From the NCBI GenBank assembly GCA_902475375.1, contig CABRZC010000102.1, positions 1-6,779 of the forward strand: a DNA stretch of 6,779 nt, read 5' to 3'. The position numbers and the translations under genes are program-made. The notes under the pieces are model-generated. The model was not told the origin of the DNA, did not search any database, and worked only from the letters and a program-made list of their open reading frames with translations. The stretch's first letter is position 1. Every line of letters starts with the position of its first letter. Below are positions 1 through 5,652 of the stretch, one piece after another. Origin of the DNA: an uncultured Collinsella sp. (GTDB taxonomy: Bacteria > Actinomycetota > Coriobacteriia > Coriobacteriales > Coriobacteriaceae).

Positions 1-25
1 AATCGTCAATATCGGTCGGAGGGGT

Positions 26-105
26 GGCTTTGTAAAGCCGTTTGTCTCCACCCGCGTAGCGGGTGGTTTAAAGCTGGCCGCTGCGCGGCCAGCAGACTAA
101 AGTCT
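26..105. repeat. Tandem array of four short perfect hairpins
   Basis: Four inverted repeats follow one another almost without spacing. They are GGCTTT/AAAGCC (26-31 with 34-39), CCACCCGC/GCGGGTGG (48-55 with 59-66), GCTGGCCGC/GCGGCCAGC (73-81 with 85-93) and AGACT/AGTCT (94-98 with 101-105). Loops are only 2-3 nt. None is followed by a good T-tract on the plus strand, so the array does not look like ordinary terminators. The density resembles the structured ends or guide-RNA scaffolds of IS200/IS605-type elements, but no transposase is visible, so that origin is inference. Plus-strand frame 1 is open from the window start to a TGA at 106-108, but its translation is mostly the hairpin sequence and I do not call it a gene. 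No other gene is seen in 1-191. Confidence 0.55.
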
Positions 106-110
106 TGAAA

Positions 111-145
111 ACACAAAAGGAGGGGCCTCGTAAGGCCCCTCCTTA
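111..145 (-). terminator. Intrinsic terminator of the permease transcript
   Basis: A perfect 12-bp inverted repeat (117-128 with 133-144) encloses a 4-nt loop. Read on the minus strand, the stem AAGGAGGGGCCT / AGGCCCCTCCTT is followed by a T-rich stretch (TTTTGTGTTTTC). It lies about 47 bp past the permease stop codon. The GC-rich stem and minus-strand T-run make it a Rho-independent terminator ending the minus-strand operon. Confidence 0.88.
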
Positions 146-191
146 GGAAAGGGAATCGATTTATTCCACAGCCGTAGATTAATCCTAGCCG

Positions 192-1655
192 CTACTCCAT
201 CATGTCGAGAACGGAGGGGCGAAGCTCGCTCTCGGCGGCCTCGGGATCGGTCTCGCGCAGGCGGTTGATGTAGCGGTTGTACCACATCACGGCAAGGCCC
301 AGGAAGACAACCACGCCGCCAACGTTGTAGACCAGCGTCAGCCACAGAGGCTGATCAAGCGGAATGGTGCCGCAGATAAGCACGAAGCAGAAGACCACAA
401 GCAGGAATGCGGCAACGACCAGGCCAAAGCTGCGCGAGCCCATGCGGAAGTCACGGGGAGCGGCGTCGAAGTTCTTGCGCAGCATAAAGTAGGCAAGCAG
501 AATCAGCAGCGGCGGGAGCAGAGCCGTGGCAGCCGTCATGTTGGTGACAATCATGAGCAGGTCGTCGAGGTTACCAGAGCCCAGAGCCGGGATGATCAGG
601 ATGGGAACGACGATAGCGAACTGCAGCCAAGCGGCGCGGGCGGGAATGCCGTGCTCGTTAAGCTCGACAATCTTGCTACCAAAGACGCCCTTGGGGATCT
701 CGGTGAAGAAAACCTTGATGGGAGCCGAGGTCCACATCATGAGGGAGCCCAGCGTTGCGGCAAGAAGGATCAGGCCGATGACGCGCGTGGACACTTCCAT
801 GGGAATGCCAAAGTGGGCAAAGACAGCGCCGAATACGTCGAAGATGCCGGTGGAGATGGCAACGCTGCCCTCGGGGATGAACAGGTTAACCAGCAGCGAA
901 GCGCCTGCATACAGAAGGCCGATGGTCAGGCCGGCGATAACGACAGTGCGCACGAAGGCCTTGACGCCGCCCTTGAGGTCGTTGAGGAACACGCCGACAG
1001 ACTCAGCGCCGCCAACGCCCTGGATGATCCAGGCAAGCGTACCGAAGAAGCCCCACGTAGTTGCGAAGTTGCTCGTGTCGGGAGCCATGTTAGCGGGCGT
1101 GGGAGCCGTAGCGAACTCGACGCCGCCAAAAGCAGCAGCCAGAGACAGCAGGATGAACACGGCGGTCAGGCCGAGAGCCGCGGTCGAACCGAAGGAGGAA
1201 ATGGAGCCGATCCACTTAGCGCCCTTGGTCGAAACCCACGTGGCGATAGCAAAGACGACGATCTCGATAATGGTGATCCACAGCTGCGAAAGCTCGGCGT
1301 TGGCACCAAAGAACACGTAGCTCGCGTAGATGATGACGTTGGGCAGGACGGACGCAAAGAAGAACAGGTTAACGAACCAGTAGCTAAATGCCGTCAGGAA
1401 CGCCCAGCGACCACCCATCGAGGTCTTAACCCATGCGTACACGCCAGACTCGGAGTCCTTGTTGAGGCCGACGAACTCGGCGGTAACCAGGGTATAGGGG
1501 ACAAAGTACAAAAGCGTGGCGAAGAAGAACGACGGCGCAGCCGCCAAGCCGATGGCCGCGTTGTTGTTGATGATGTTCTTGATACCGAACACGGCGGCGA
1601 CCGTCATGCCCAGCAGAGCGAACGAACCAATCGTTCCTCGTTTTTCAGAGCTCAT
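192..1655 (-). CDS. APC-superfamily amino-acid permease, YgjI/GadC-like
   Basis: A 487-residue integral membrane protein with about 12 predicted helices. Approximate positions are 8-33, 38-60, 84-112, 123-145, 155-178, 202-220, 236-260, 275-318 (long, possibly two), 340-358, 370-395, 410-433 and 440-463. It fits the APC superfamily, closest by eye to the glutamate:GABA antiporter-like group (YjeM, YgjI, GadC), which move amino acids across the cytoplasmic membrane. Helix 1 lacks the usual glycine-rich GxG break and instead carries N27 and N30-N32. I chose the ATG at 1655 because GGGAGG lies 5 nt upstream; a TTG four codons earlier would place that Shine-Dalgarno inside the gene. The gene follows ebgC in the same direction after 153 bp. 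In E. coli an APC permease gene (ygjI) also follows ebgC, suggesting orthology by position. The substrate is unknown; the family points to amino acids or related anions rather than sugars. It ends in a hydrophilic acidic tail. Confidence 0.87.
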   Translation of the reverse strand: MSSEKRGTIGSFALLGMTVAAVFGIKNIINNNAAIGLAAAPSFFFATLLYFVPYTLVTAEFVGLNKDSESGVYAWVKTSMGGRWAFLTAFSYWFVNLFFFASVLPNVIIYASYVFFGANAELSQLWITIIEIVVFAIATWVSTKGAKWIGSISSFGSTAALGLTAVFILLSLAAAFGGVEFATAPTPANMAPDTSNFATTWGFFGTLAWIIQGVGGAESVGVFLNDLKGGVKAFVRTVVIAGLTIGLLYAGASLLVNLFIPEGSVAISTGIFDVFGAVFAHFGIPMEVSTRVIGLILLAATLGSLMMWTSAPIKVFFTEIPKGVFGSKIVELNEHGIPARAAWLQFAIVVPILIIPALGSGNLDDLLMIVTNMTAATALLPPLLILLAYFMLRKNFDAAPRDFRMGSRSFGLVVAAFLLVVFCFVLICGTIPLDQPLWLTLVYNVGGVVVFLGLAVMWYNRYINRLRETDPEAAESELRPSVLDMME

Positions 1656-1808
1656 AAGCCCTCCCAATCATCTGTTAAATGTCATCTAAAACCGTCCGAG
1701 CTGCAAGTGCAATCGTGGACGGCGCACCTGCTAAGGGGAATGGGGAAAAGGGAGTCAACAAAGCCATCCCCCTTAACGGCGCGAAGCAAACGTCCAGGCG
1801 GACGAATA
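1656..1808 (-). promoter_or_regulatory. Structured leader between ebgC and the permease gene
   Basis: This 153-bp gap contains no gene but several structures on the minus strand. The first is a small hairpin CGTCC-GCCT-GGACG (1791-1804) just after the ebgC stop. The second is a long stem pairing 1730-1743 with 1764-1777: 14 pairs, of which two are G-U in the minus-strand RNA, with a 20-nt loop. One of those pairs would be an A-C mismatch in plus-strand RNA, so the structure belongs to the minus-strand transcript. The third is a terminator-like hairpin at 1686-1722. A TTGACT lies within the loop of the long stem and a TTGCAC further down, but neither has a convincing -10 partner. Whether the permease has its own promoter is undecided. 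No known riboswitch class was recognised. Confidence 0.5.
1686..1722 (-). terminator. Possible intrinsic terminator or attenuator ahead of the permease
   Basis: On the minus strand CCGTCC (1717-1722) pairs with GGACGG (1692-1697), with an inner TGCA-CT-TGCA hairpin between them, and TTTTAG follows immediately. The 6-bp GC-rich stem and four-T tail are modest but in the right orientation. It could end the ebgAC transcript or act as an attenuator, letting only part of the transcription reach the permease gene, whose Shine-Dalgarno begins about 20 nt further on. Confidence 0.45.
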
Positions 1809-2264
1809 CTACTTGTTGGGGAAGGAATAACCTTCAACCGTCACGTGCAGTACCACGACGCGGGGATCCGCGGCATCGGCCACGACACGGTAGGCCTCGT
1901 CAATTTCGACGACGGCAACGCCGCCGGCGGGAATCGTCACAGTCTCCCCCGTACCCTCAAAGCGCTCGCGATCATCGATATCGCTGTAAGCGCGGGTGCA
2001 GGTTAGGCTTGCCTTGGGGGCAACCTCGACGGTCAGGTCGCCGTCGAGCGGGGCGAGCACGGCATGATAGCGACGGTGACCGACCAGATCGGCGGTAGCC
2101 GCCTCGTGGGCGTTCACCCACCAGTACACCAACGAGTCGCCGATGGAGTAAGCCACGTCGTGCTGCAGGTCGGCAACACCATCGAGCGCCTGGCCGGTAC
2201 GCATCCACTTCCTGACGGACTTCATCTGAGCGTCGAAATCGGCGCGCGAATTAAAGACATGCAT
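1809..2264 (-). CDS. ebgC: Beta-galactosidase small (beta) subunit, EbgC family
   Basis: A 151-residue protein close to the 149 residues of E. coli EbgC, in the YhcH/YiaL/DUF386 cupin-like family. EbgC binds the EbgA large subunit in the cytoplasm and is required for full beta-galactosidase activity. Recognisable family motifs are SIGDSL (40-45), GHRRY (62-66), APK (82-84), GETV (106-109) and EAYR (123-126), with a hydrophobic C-terminal strand before the final FPNK. There is no signal peptide. The start ATG follows an AAGGAGG site with an 8-nt spacer, and it lies three bases after the ebgA stop, so the subunits are very probably made in coupled fashion. Compared with E. coli EbgC as I remember it, two histidines in the cupin core appear as L70 and D122, so any metal site may be altered. 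Identification rests on motifs plus adjacency to ebgA. Confidence 0.92.
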   Translation of the reverse strand: MHVFNSRADFDAQMKSVRKWMRTGQALDGVADLQHDVAYSIGDSLVYWWVNAHEAATADLVGHRRYHAVLAPLDGDLTVEVAPKASLTCTRAYSDIDDRERFEGTGETVTIPAGGVAVVEIDEAYRVVADAADPRVVVLHVTVEGYSFPNK

Positions 2265-2267
2265 GAC

Positions 2268-5200
2268 TTATGCCTCCTTAATGGGTGCCAGCGCCTGAGC
2301 CAGATCGGCAGACGTCAGCGGTCGCAGGGACACCTCGAAACTGAAGCTCTCAAAACGGGTGCGATAGGAATCGAGCACCTCGGAACCCCAAGAGTTCGAG
2401 CCAAGGCCGAGCAGCTGGTCGTTGATGTTGACCGTGACCGTGTCACCCTTGACAAGGTCGTAGACGTGCTTGGCGTTATCGATGGCCTCGCAGCTATAGG
2501 GCCATGCCGAGAACGAGAACGGGTTGGAAGCGGCGTCGGTCGGACGAGTCACCAACACGCCGTCACCGTGGCTGGAGCGCAGGGCGACCCAACGGGTGCC
2601 CTCGCGGTTAGCGCAATCCTGGGGCATGACATACGGCGTGAACATGTCGTCGACCGTAGTGCGGTAATGGCCGACCGGGTTGGCGCGCAGCGAGTCCGGA
2701 TAGCTCTCGCCCGGGCCGTGGCCATACCACTCGACGGCACGATCGCAACCGGGGACCTCGAAGGAGATGCCGATGCGCGGGATAATGTCCGAATAGTCGC
2801 CGTAAGGCTCGCCGGAAACCTTGAGGTCGACACGACCGCTCGGAAGCACGGTGTAGACGAGCTCGACGCGCATGCCGAACGCGCGGACGGGAGGAGCGAT
2901 ACGCTGGCTCACGGTCACGACGACCGCATTGCCATCCTGCTTCCAAGAAACCTTGCGGGTAGACGTCTGCATCACATCGATGAAGTTGTCCTTCCACAGT
3001 GAGTCATACTCCTGCGCATGGTTATCGACGAGCGGATGCCAAAAACCAACCTGGGGACCAGAGGCCATGACGTCGCGGCCGGATGCCTTCCACTCGCTCA
3101 CGGTGCCGTTTACCTTACTGAAGGTCAGCTCGCCGTTGAGGGAGTGAATGCGAATCTCCTGCTCGGTCTCCTCGACCGTAAGCTCAGGACGAGTGGGAGC
3201 CGCGATGGCCGACGCTGGATGGTTTGCGATGGCAAACTGGCTTACGCCCAGTTGGAACATCGGCTCGCACCAGACGTGAGCGGCCATGGTGTAAGCGCGC
3301 ACGGTCAGCAGGGTCTCGCCTACCGCGGCCTCGCGAATCACCAGCGGAAGCTGGACGGACTCGCCGGGGGCAACCGCGCCGGGCATGAGCGTCTTGCGGC
3401 ACACTACGTCGCCGTTCACCAGGGTCTCCGCCGACAGGCAGACATCCTCGAGGGTGGTGAACCAACGCTTGTTGGTGACGGTCAGCTCGCCCGCCTCGGC
3501 GTCATAAGCCATGCGAACCGGGCAGATGACCTGGCCATACTCAGTGAGGCCCGGGCTCGGCTGCTGCCAGGGGAACACCATGCCATCGATGCAGAAGTTG
3601 CTGTTGTTGGGGTAATCGCCGTTGTCGCCACCATACATATCGTAGGCAACGCCGTCCTCGGTCACAGCAGCCAAACCGTGGTCGCACCATTCCCAGATAA
3701 ACTGGCCTTGGATGCAATCCCAGCGATCGAAGACCTCCTGGTACTCGGACAGGCCTCCGGGGCCATTGCCCATGGAGTGACCGTACTCGCAGTTGATGCG
3801 CGGCTTGGGGAACGGATGCTCGCCAAAGTCGTTCATCTGCGACACACGGGAGTACATGGTGGAAATGACGTCGACGGTATCGGCGTTGCGGTCCTCCTCG
3901 TAATGGACCGGGCGACCATCGAGCTCGTGAGCCTTGGCGTACATCGCGCGGATGTTGCAGCCATAGCCGCTCTCGTTGCCCATCGACCACATAATGATGC
4001 AGGCGTGGTTGCGCTCCTGCATCACCAGGCGCTCAATGCGGTCGACATAGGCCGGCTCCCATGCCGGGTCGTCGGTGACCAGGGCGATATTGCCGATATT
4101 CTCGAAGCCGTGGCTCTCCATATCGGTCTCGGCGACCAGCATGATGCCGTACTCGTCGCACAGCTCGTAGAAGCGCGGATCGTTGGCGTAGTGGGACGTG
4201 CGCACCGCGTTGATGTTGTGCTGCTTCATGAGCTCCAGGTCGCGGCGCATGCGATCGAGGCCCACGGCGCGGCCCTTGTGATCGTCGTGATCGTGGCGGT
4301 TGACGCCATGCATCTTAAAGTAAGTGCCGTTGAGGTAGATATGATTGCCCTCGACCGTCACCTCGGCAAGACCCTGGCGATGTGGGACGTACTCGCTCAC
4401 CTTGTCGCCGTCGTAGACCTCAAACGTAAGGTCGTAGAGGAAGGGGTCCTCGGGATTCCAGAAGTGGGCATCGGTCACGCTGCACTCGGCATGGCCGTCG
4501 ACGCACTCGCCCGTAGCCACCACGTTCTCGCCATCGCTGAGCGTAAACACGATGCGGGAAGCGCCCTCGGCAACCGTATCGAGCGTAATCAGAGCAGTAT
4601 CGCCCTCGCGGTGCGTGCGGAACCTAAAGTCGACCAAGTGCGCGGCGGGACGCTGCATAAGGTACACATCGCGGAAGATGCCCGAGGCCCACCACATATC
4701 CTGGTCCTCGATATAGCTGCCATCGCTGTACTGCAGGACCTTGACAGCAAACAGGTTGTCGCCCTCGACGAGCGCGTCGGTCACGTCGAACTCGGCAGAC
4801 AGGCGCGAACCCTTGGTCATGCCGATAAACTGACCGTTGACGTACAGCTCGCCATAGCTCTCGATGCCGTCGAAGCGAATGATCTCGCGAGCGCCGGCAG
4901 GAACGGCGGGAAGGTTGACGATGCGCTGGTAGACGCCCGTGGGGTCGTCGGAGGGAACGAACGGCTGATCCACCGGGAACGGGAAACCCTCGTCGGTGTA
5001 GGCAAGGTTGCCATAGCCATCCACCTGCCACAGATGCGGGACCTCCACGCGATCCCACTCGGGCTTGTACGTGGAGAGCTCCTCGTTGGAGACGGTAGCG
5101 GGGCCCTCAAAGAGGCGGAACTGCCACGAGCCGGACAGCTGGACAAACCCGCGCGACAGCTCGCGGCTGTACGTCGCAGCGAGATCGGCGGTCTCGTAAC

Positions 5201-5276
5201 CCATAAAGTACGCATGGGGTGCCAGGCGGTTCCTGTGGGTGAGCGCTTGGTTTTCCCAATCGTTAATGGCGTCCAT
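2268..5276 (-). CDS. ebgA: Beta-galactosidase large (alpha) subunit, GH2, EbgA type
   Basis: A 1002-residue glycoside hydrolase family 2 enzyme that hydrolyses terminal beta-galactosides with retention of configuration. No signal peptide, so cytoplasmic. Domain order: jelly-roll sugar-binding domain (about 48-215), Ig-like domain (about 217-312), TIM barrel (about 315-600), second Ig-like linker (about 605-695) and the beta-galactosidase small-chain domain (about 705-985). The acid/base E435 lies in GNESGYG and the nucleophile E497 in CEYGHSMGN. By alignment with LacZ, E387 and H389 with E435 would bind Mg2+; H328, H362, H500, D193 and W528 also match active-site positions. It matches E. coli EbgA better than LacZ: similar length (EbgA about 1030), a YTDEGFPFP segment, FCIDG at 561-565 and a following small subunit. 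The ATG at 5276 has AAGGAG about 8 nt upstream. It heads the minus-strand operon, downstream of three LacI-type operators. Substrate preference cannot be read with certainty. Confidence 0.96.
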   Translation of the reverse strand: MDAINDWENQALTHRNRLAPHAYFMGYETADLAATYSRELSRGFVQLSGSWQFRLFEGPATVSNEELSTYKPEWDRVEVPHLWQVDGYGNLAYTDEGFPFPVDQPFVPSDDPTGVYQRIVNLPAVPAGAREIIRFDGIESYGELYVNGQFIGMTKGSRLSAEFDVTDALVEGDNLFAVKVLQYSDGSYIEDQDMWWASGIFRDVYLMQRPAAHLVDFRFRTHREGDTALITLDTVAEGASRIVFTLSDGENVVATGECVDGHAECSVTDAHFWNPEDPFLYDLTFEVYDGDKVSEYVPHRQGLAEVTVEGNHIYLNGTYFKMHGVNRHDHDDHKGRAVGLDRMRRDLELMKQHNINAVRTSHYANDPRFYELCDEYGIMLVAETDMESHGFENIGNIALVTDDPAWEPAYVDRIERLVMQERNHACIIMWSMGNESGYGCNIRAMYAKAHELDGRPVHYEEDRNADTVDVISTMYSRVSQMNDFGEHPFPKPRINCEYGHSMGNGPGGLSEYQEVFDRWDCIQGQFIWEWCDHGLAAVTEDGVAYDMYGGDNGDYPNNSNFCIDGMVFPWQQPSPGLTEYGQVICPVRMAYDAEAGELTVTNKRWFTTLEDVCLSAETLVNGDVVCRKTLMPGAVAPGESVQLPLVIREAAVGETLLTVRAYTMAAHVWCEPMFQLGVSQFAIANHPASAIAAPTRPELTVEETEQEIRIHSLNGELTFSKVNGTVSEWKASGRDVMASGPQVGFWHPLVDNHAQEYDSLWKDNFIDVMQTSTRKVSWKQDGNAVVVTVSQRIAPPVRAFGMRVELVYTVLPSGRVDLKVSGEPYGDYSDIIPRIGISFEVPGCDRAVEWYGHGPGESYPDSLRANPVGHYRTTVDDMFTPYVMPQDCANREGTRWVALRSSHGDGVLVTRPTDAASNPFSFSAWPYSCEAIDNAKHVYDLVKGDTVTVNINDQLLGLGSNSWGSEVLDSYRTRFESFSFEVSLRPLTSADLAQALAPIKEA
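2273..2279 (-). promoter_or_regulatory. Ribosome binding site of ebgC inside the end of ebgA
   Basis: AAGGAGG on the minus strand covers the last sense codons of ebgA (Lys-Glu-Ala) and sits 8 nt before the ebgC ATG. The ebgA stop lies between the site and the start. This fixes the ebgC start and implies that ribosomes finishing ebgA can reinitiate on ebgC, keeping the subunits balanced. Confidence 0.85.
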
Positions 5277-5308
5277 GGTGATGCTCCTTCGTCATCGTAG
5301 TGATTCTT

Positions 5309-5322
5309 GTGCAACCGGTTGT
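5309..5322. promoter_or_regulatory. LacI-type operator 1, over the predicted ebgA start site
   Basis: GTGCAACCGGTTGT contains the perfect 10-bp palindrome CAACCGGTTG with a central CpG, the usual core of LacI/GalR-family operators. It lies 5-18 bp downstream of the predicted ebgA -10 box, so a bound repressor would block initiation or escape. Confidence 0.88.
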
Positions 5323-5326
5323 CCTT

Positions 5327-5356
5327 ATCTTACGGGCGATGCAAAAAACTGTGCAA
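5327..5356 (-). promoter_or_regulatory. Predicted ebgA promoter
   Basis: On the minus strand a -35 box TTGCAC (5356-5351) and a -10 box TAAGAT (5332-5327) are separated by 18 bp. The predicted start is near 5320, giving a leader of about 44 nt. The -35 hexamer is embedded in operator 2 and the start falls in operator 1, a classic repressor-controlled layout. The boxes are moderate matches to the sigma-70/SigA consensus. Confidence 0.6.
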
Positions 5357-5364
5357 CCGGTTGT
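5351..5364. promoter_or_regulatory. LacI-type operator 2, over the predicted ebgA -35 box
   Basis: Second identical copy of GTGCAACCGGTTGT, starting 42 bp (about four helical turns) from operator 1. Its left half supplies the TTGCAC -35 hexamer of the ebgA promoter read on the minus strand, so occupancy would exclude RNA polymerase. Confidence 0.88.
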
Positions 5365-5395
5365 CCGCTGAACGGTCGATTTCGCCGGATTAACG

Positions 5396-5415
5396 GTGCA
5401 ACCGGTTGTACAACC
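5396..5415. promoter_or_regulatory. LacI-type operator 3 with an overlapping second palindrome
   Basis: Third identical 14-bp copy (5396-5409), starting 45 bp upstream of operator 2. Here the right half is shared with another perfect palindrome, GGTTGTACAACC (5404-5415), so the sequence holds three half-sites in alternating orientation. As an upstream site it could strengthen repression through loop formation or cooperative binding. Confidence 0.82.
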
Positions 5416-5585
5416 GCGGCACTTATGTCACCCTGAGTATCGAAACTCAGCGCAAGACATCGTTCTTAAGCTCGTAGGCAACCGCCACGCCCGCTGATAT
5501 CTCACCCATACGAGACGTATTCGATTGCGGCTTGGTTGCAAAACGACACCGGTCACCGGATATCATGAACGCTGTTCAGGCGCAC

Positions 5586-5591
5586 TATAGT
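5586..5591 (+). promoter_or_regulatory. Possible -10 box of the LacI-type repressor gene
   Basis: TATAGT is the best -10 match before the repressor gene and would give a leader of roughly 55 nt. No good -35 box is found 16-18 bp upstream. TATCAT at 5561-5566, with TTGCAA (5536-5541) 19 bp before it, is an alternative. The inverted repeat TGAAC-GCT-GTTCA (5566-5578) lies where the -35 region would be. Confidence 0.35.
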
Positions 5592-5652
5592 AAGCTGTAT
5601 CCGCACTAGCCCGTACCAGTGACAACATCGACCGCATTTTCCAGGAGACGCC

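Larger units (their letters stand above)
5277..5652. promoter_or_regulatory. Shared divergent control region of ebgA and the LacI-type gene
   Basis: This 376-bp space has no gene. The half nearer ebgA (5300-5415) carries three operators and the ebgA promoter. The middle (5416-5530) has only weak structure: CTGAGT/ACTCAG (5433-5438 with 5445-5450) and ATACG/CGTAT (5508-5512 with 5516-5520). The half nearer the repressor gene carries an isolated operator half-site (GGTTGCA, 5534-5540), inverted repeats CCGGT-C-ACCGG (5549-5559) and TGAAC-GCT-GTTCA (5566-5578), and a TATAGT box at 5586-5591. The arrangement suggests strong control of ebgA and weaker or separate control of the regulator. Confidence 0.75.

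Noticed and set aside
1..108. C-terminal end of a protein on the plus strand, frame 1
   Set aside because: The frame is open to a TGA at 106-108, but it mostly translates hairpin DNA, has no start in the window and resembles no family I can name.
192..1655. Permease as a lactose carrier
   Set aside because: It has the APC-type layout, not that of LacY (MFS), GPH-family LacS or a PTS component; proximity alone is not evidence of sugar transport.
1656..1667. TTG start four codons upstream of the permease ATG
   Set aside because: The good GGGAGG Shine-Dalgarno would then lie inside the coding sequence, while it is correctly spaced for the ATG at 1655.
651..2006. A 451-codon open frame on the plus strand opposite the permease and the end of ebgC
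   Set aside because: It crosses two real genes and their spacer on the other strand, is unusually hydrophilic and repetitive in composition, and lacks family motifs.
2268..5276. Naming the enzyme lacZ
   Set aside because: The adjacent small subunit, Asp at the LacZ N102 position, Asp at the LacZ N604 position and overall sequence favour EbgA.
3018..5300. A 760-codon open frame on the plus strand opposite ebgA
   Set aside because: It is antisense to a clearly conserved GH2 enzyme, has no recognisable domain, and is of a kind common opposite GC-rich genes with strong third-position bias.
5309..5409. Three direct copies as a minimal CRISPR array
   Set aside because: The repeats are 14-bp palindromes of LacI operator type, overlap a promoter, and the 28-31-bp spacers include the -10 box; no cas gene is present.
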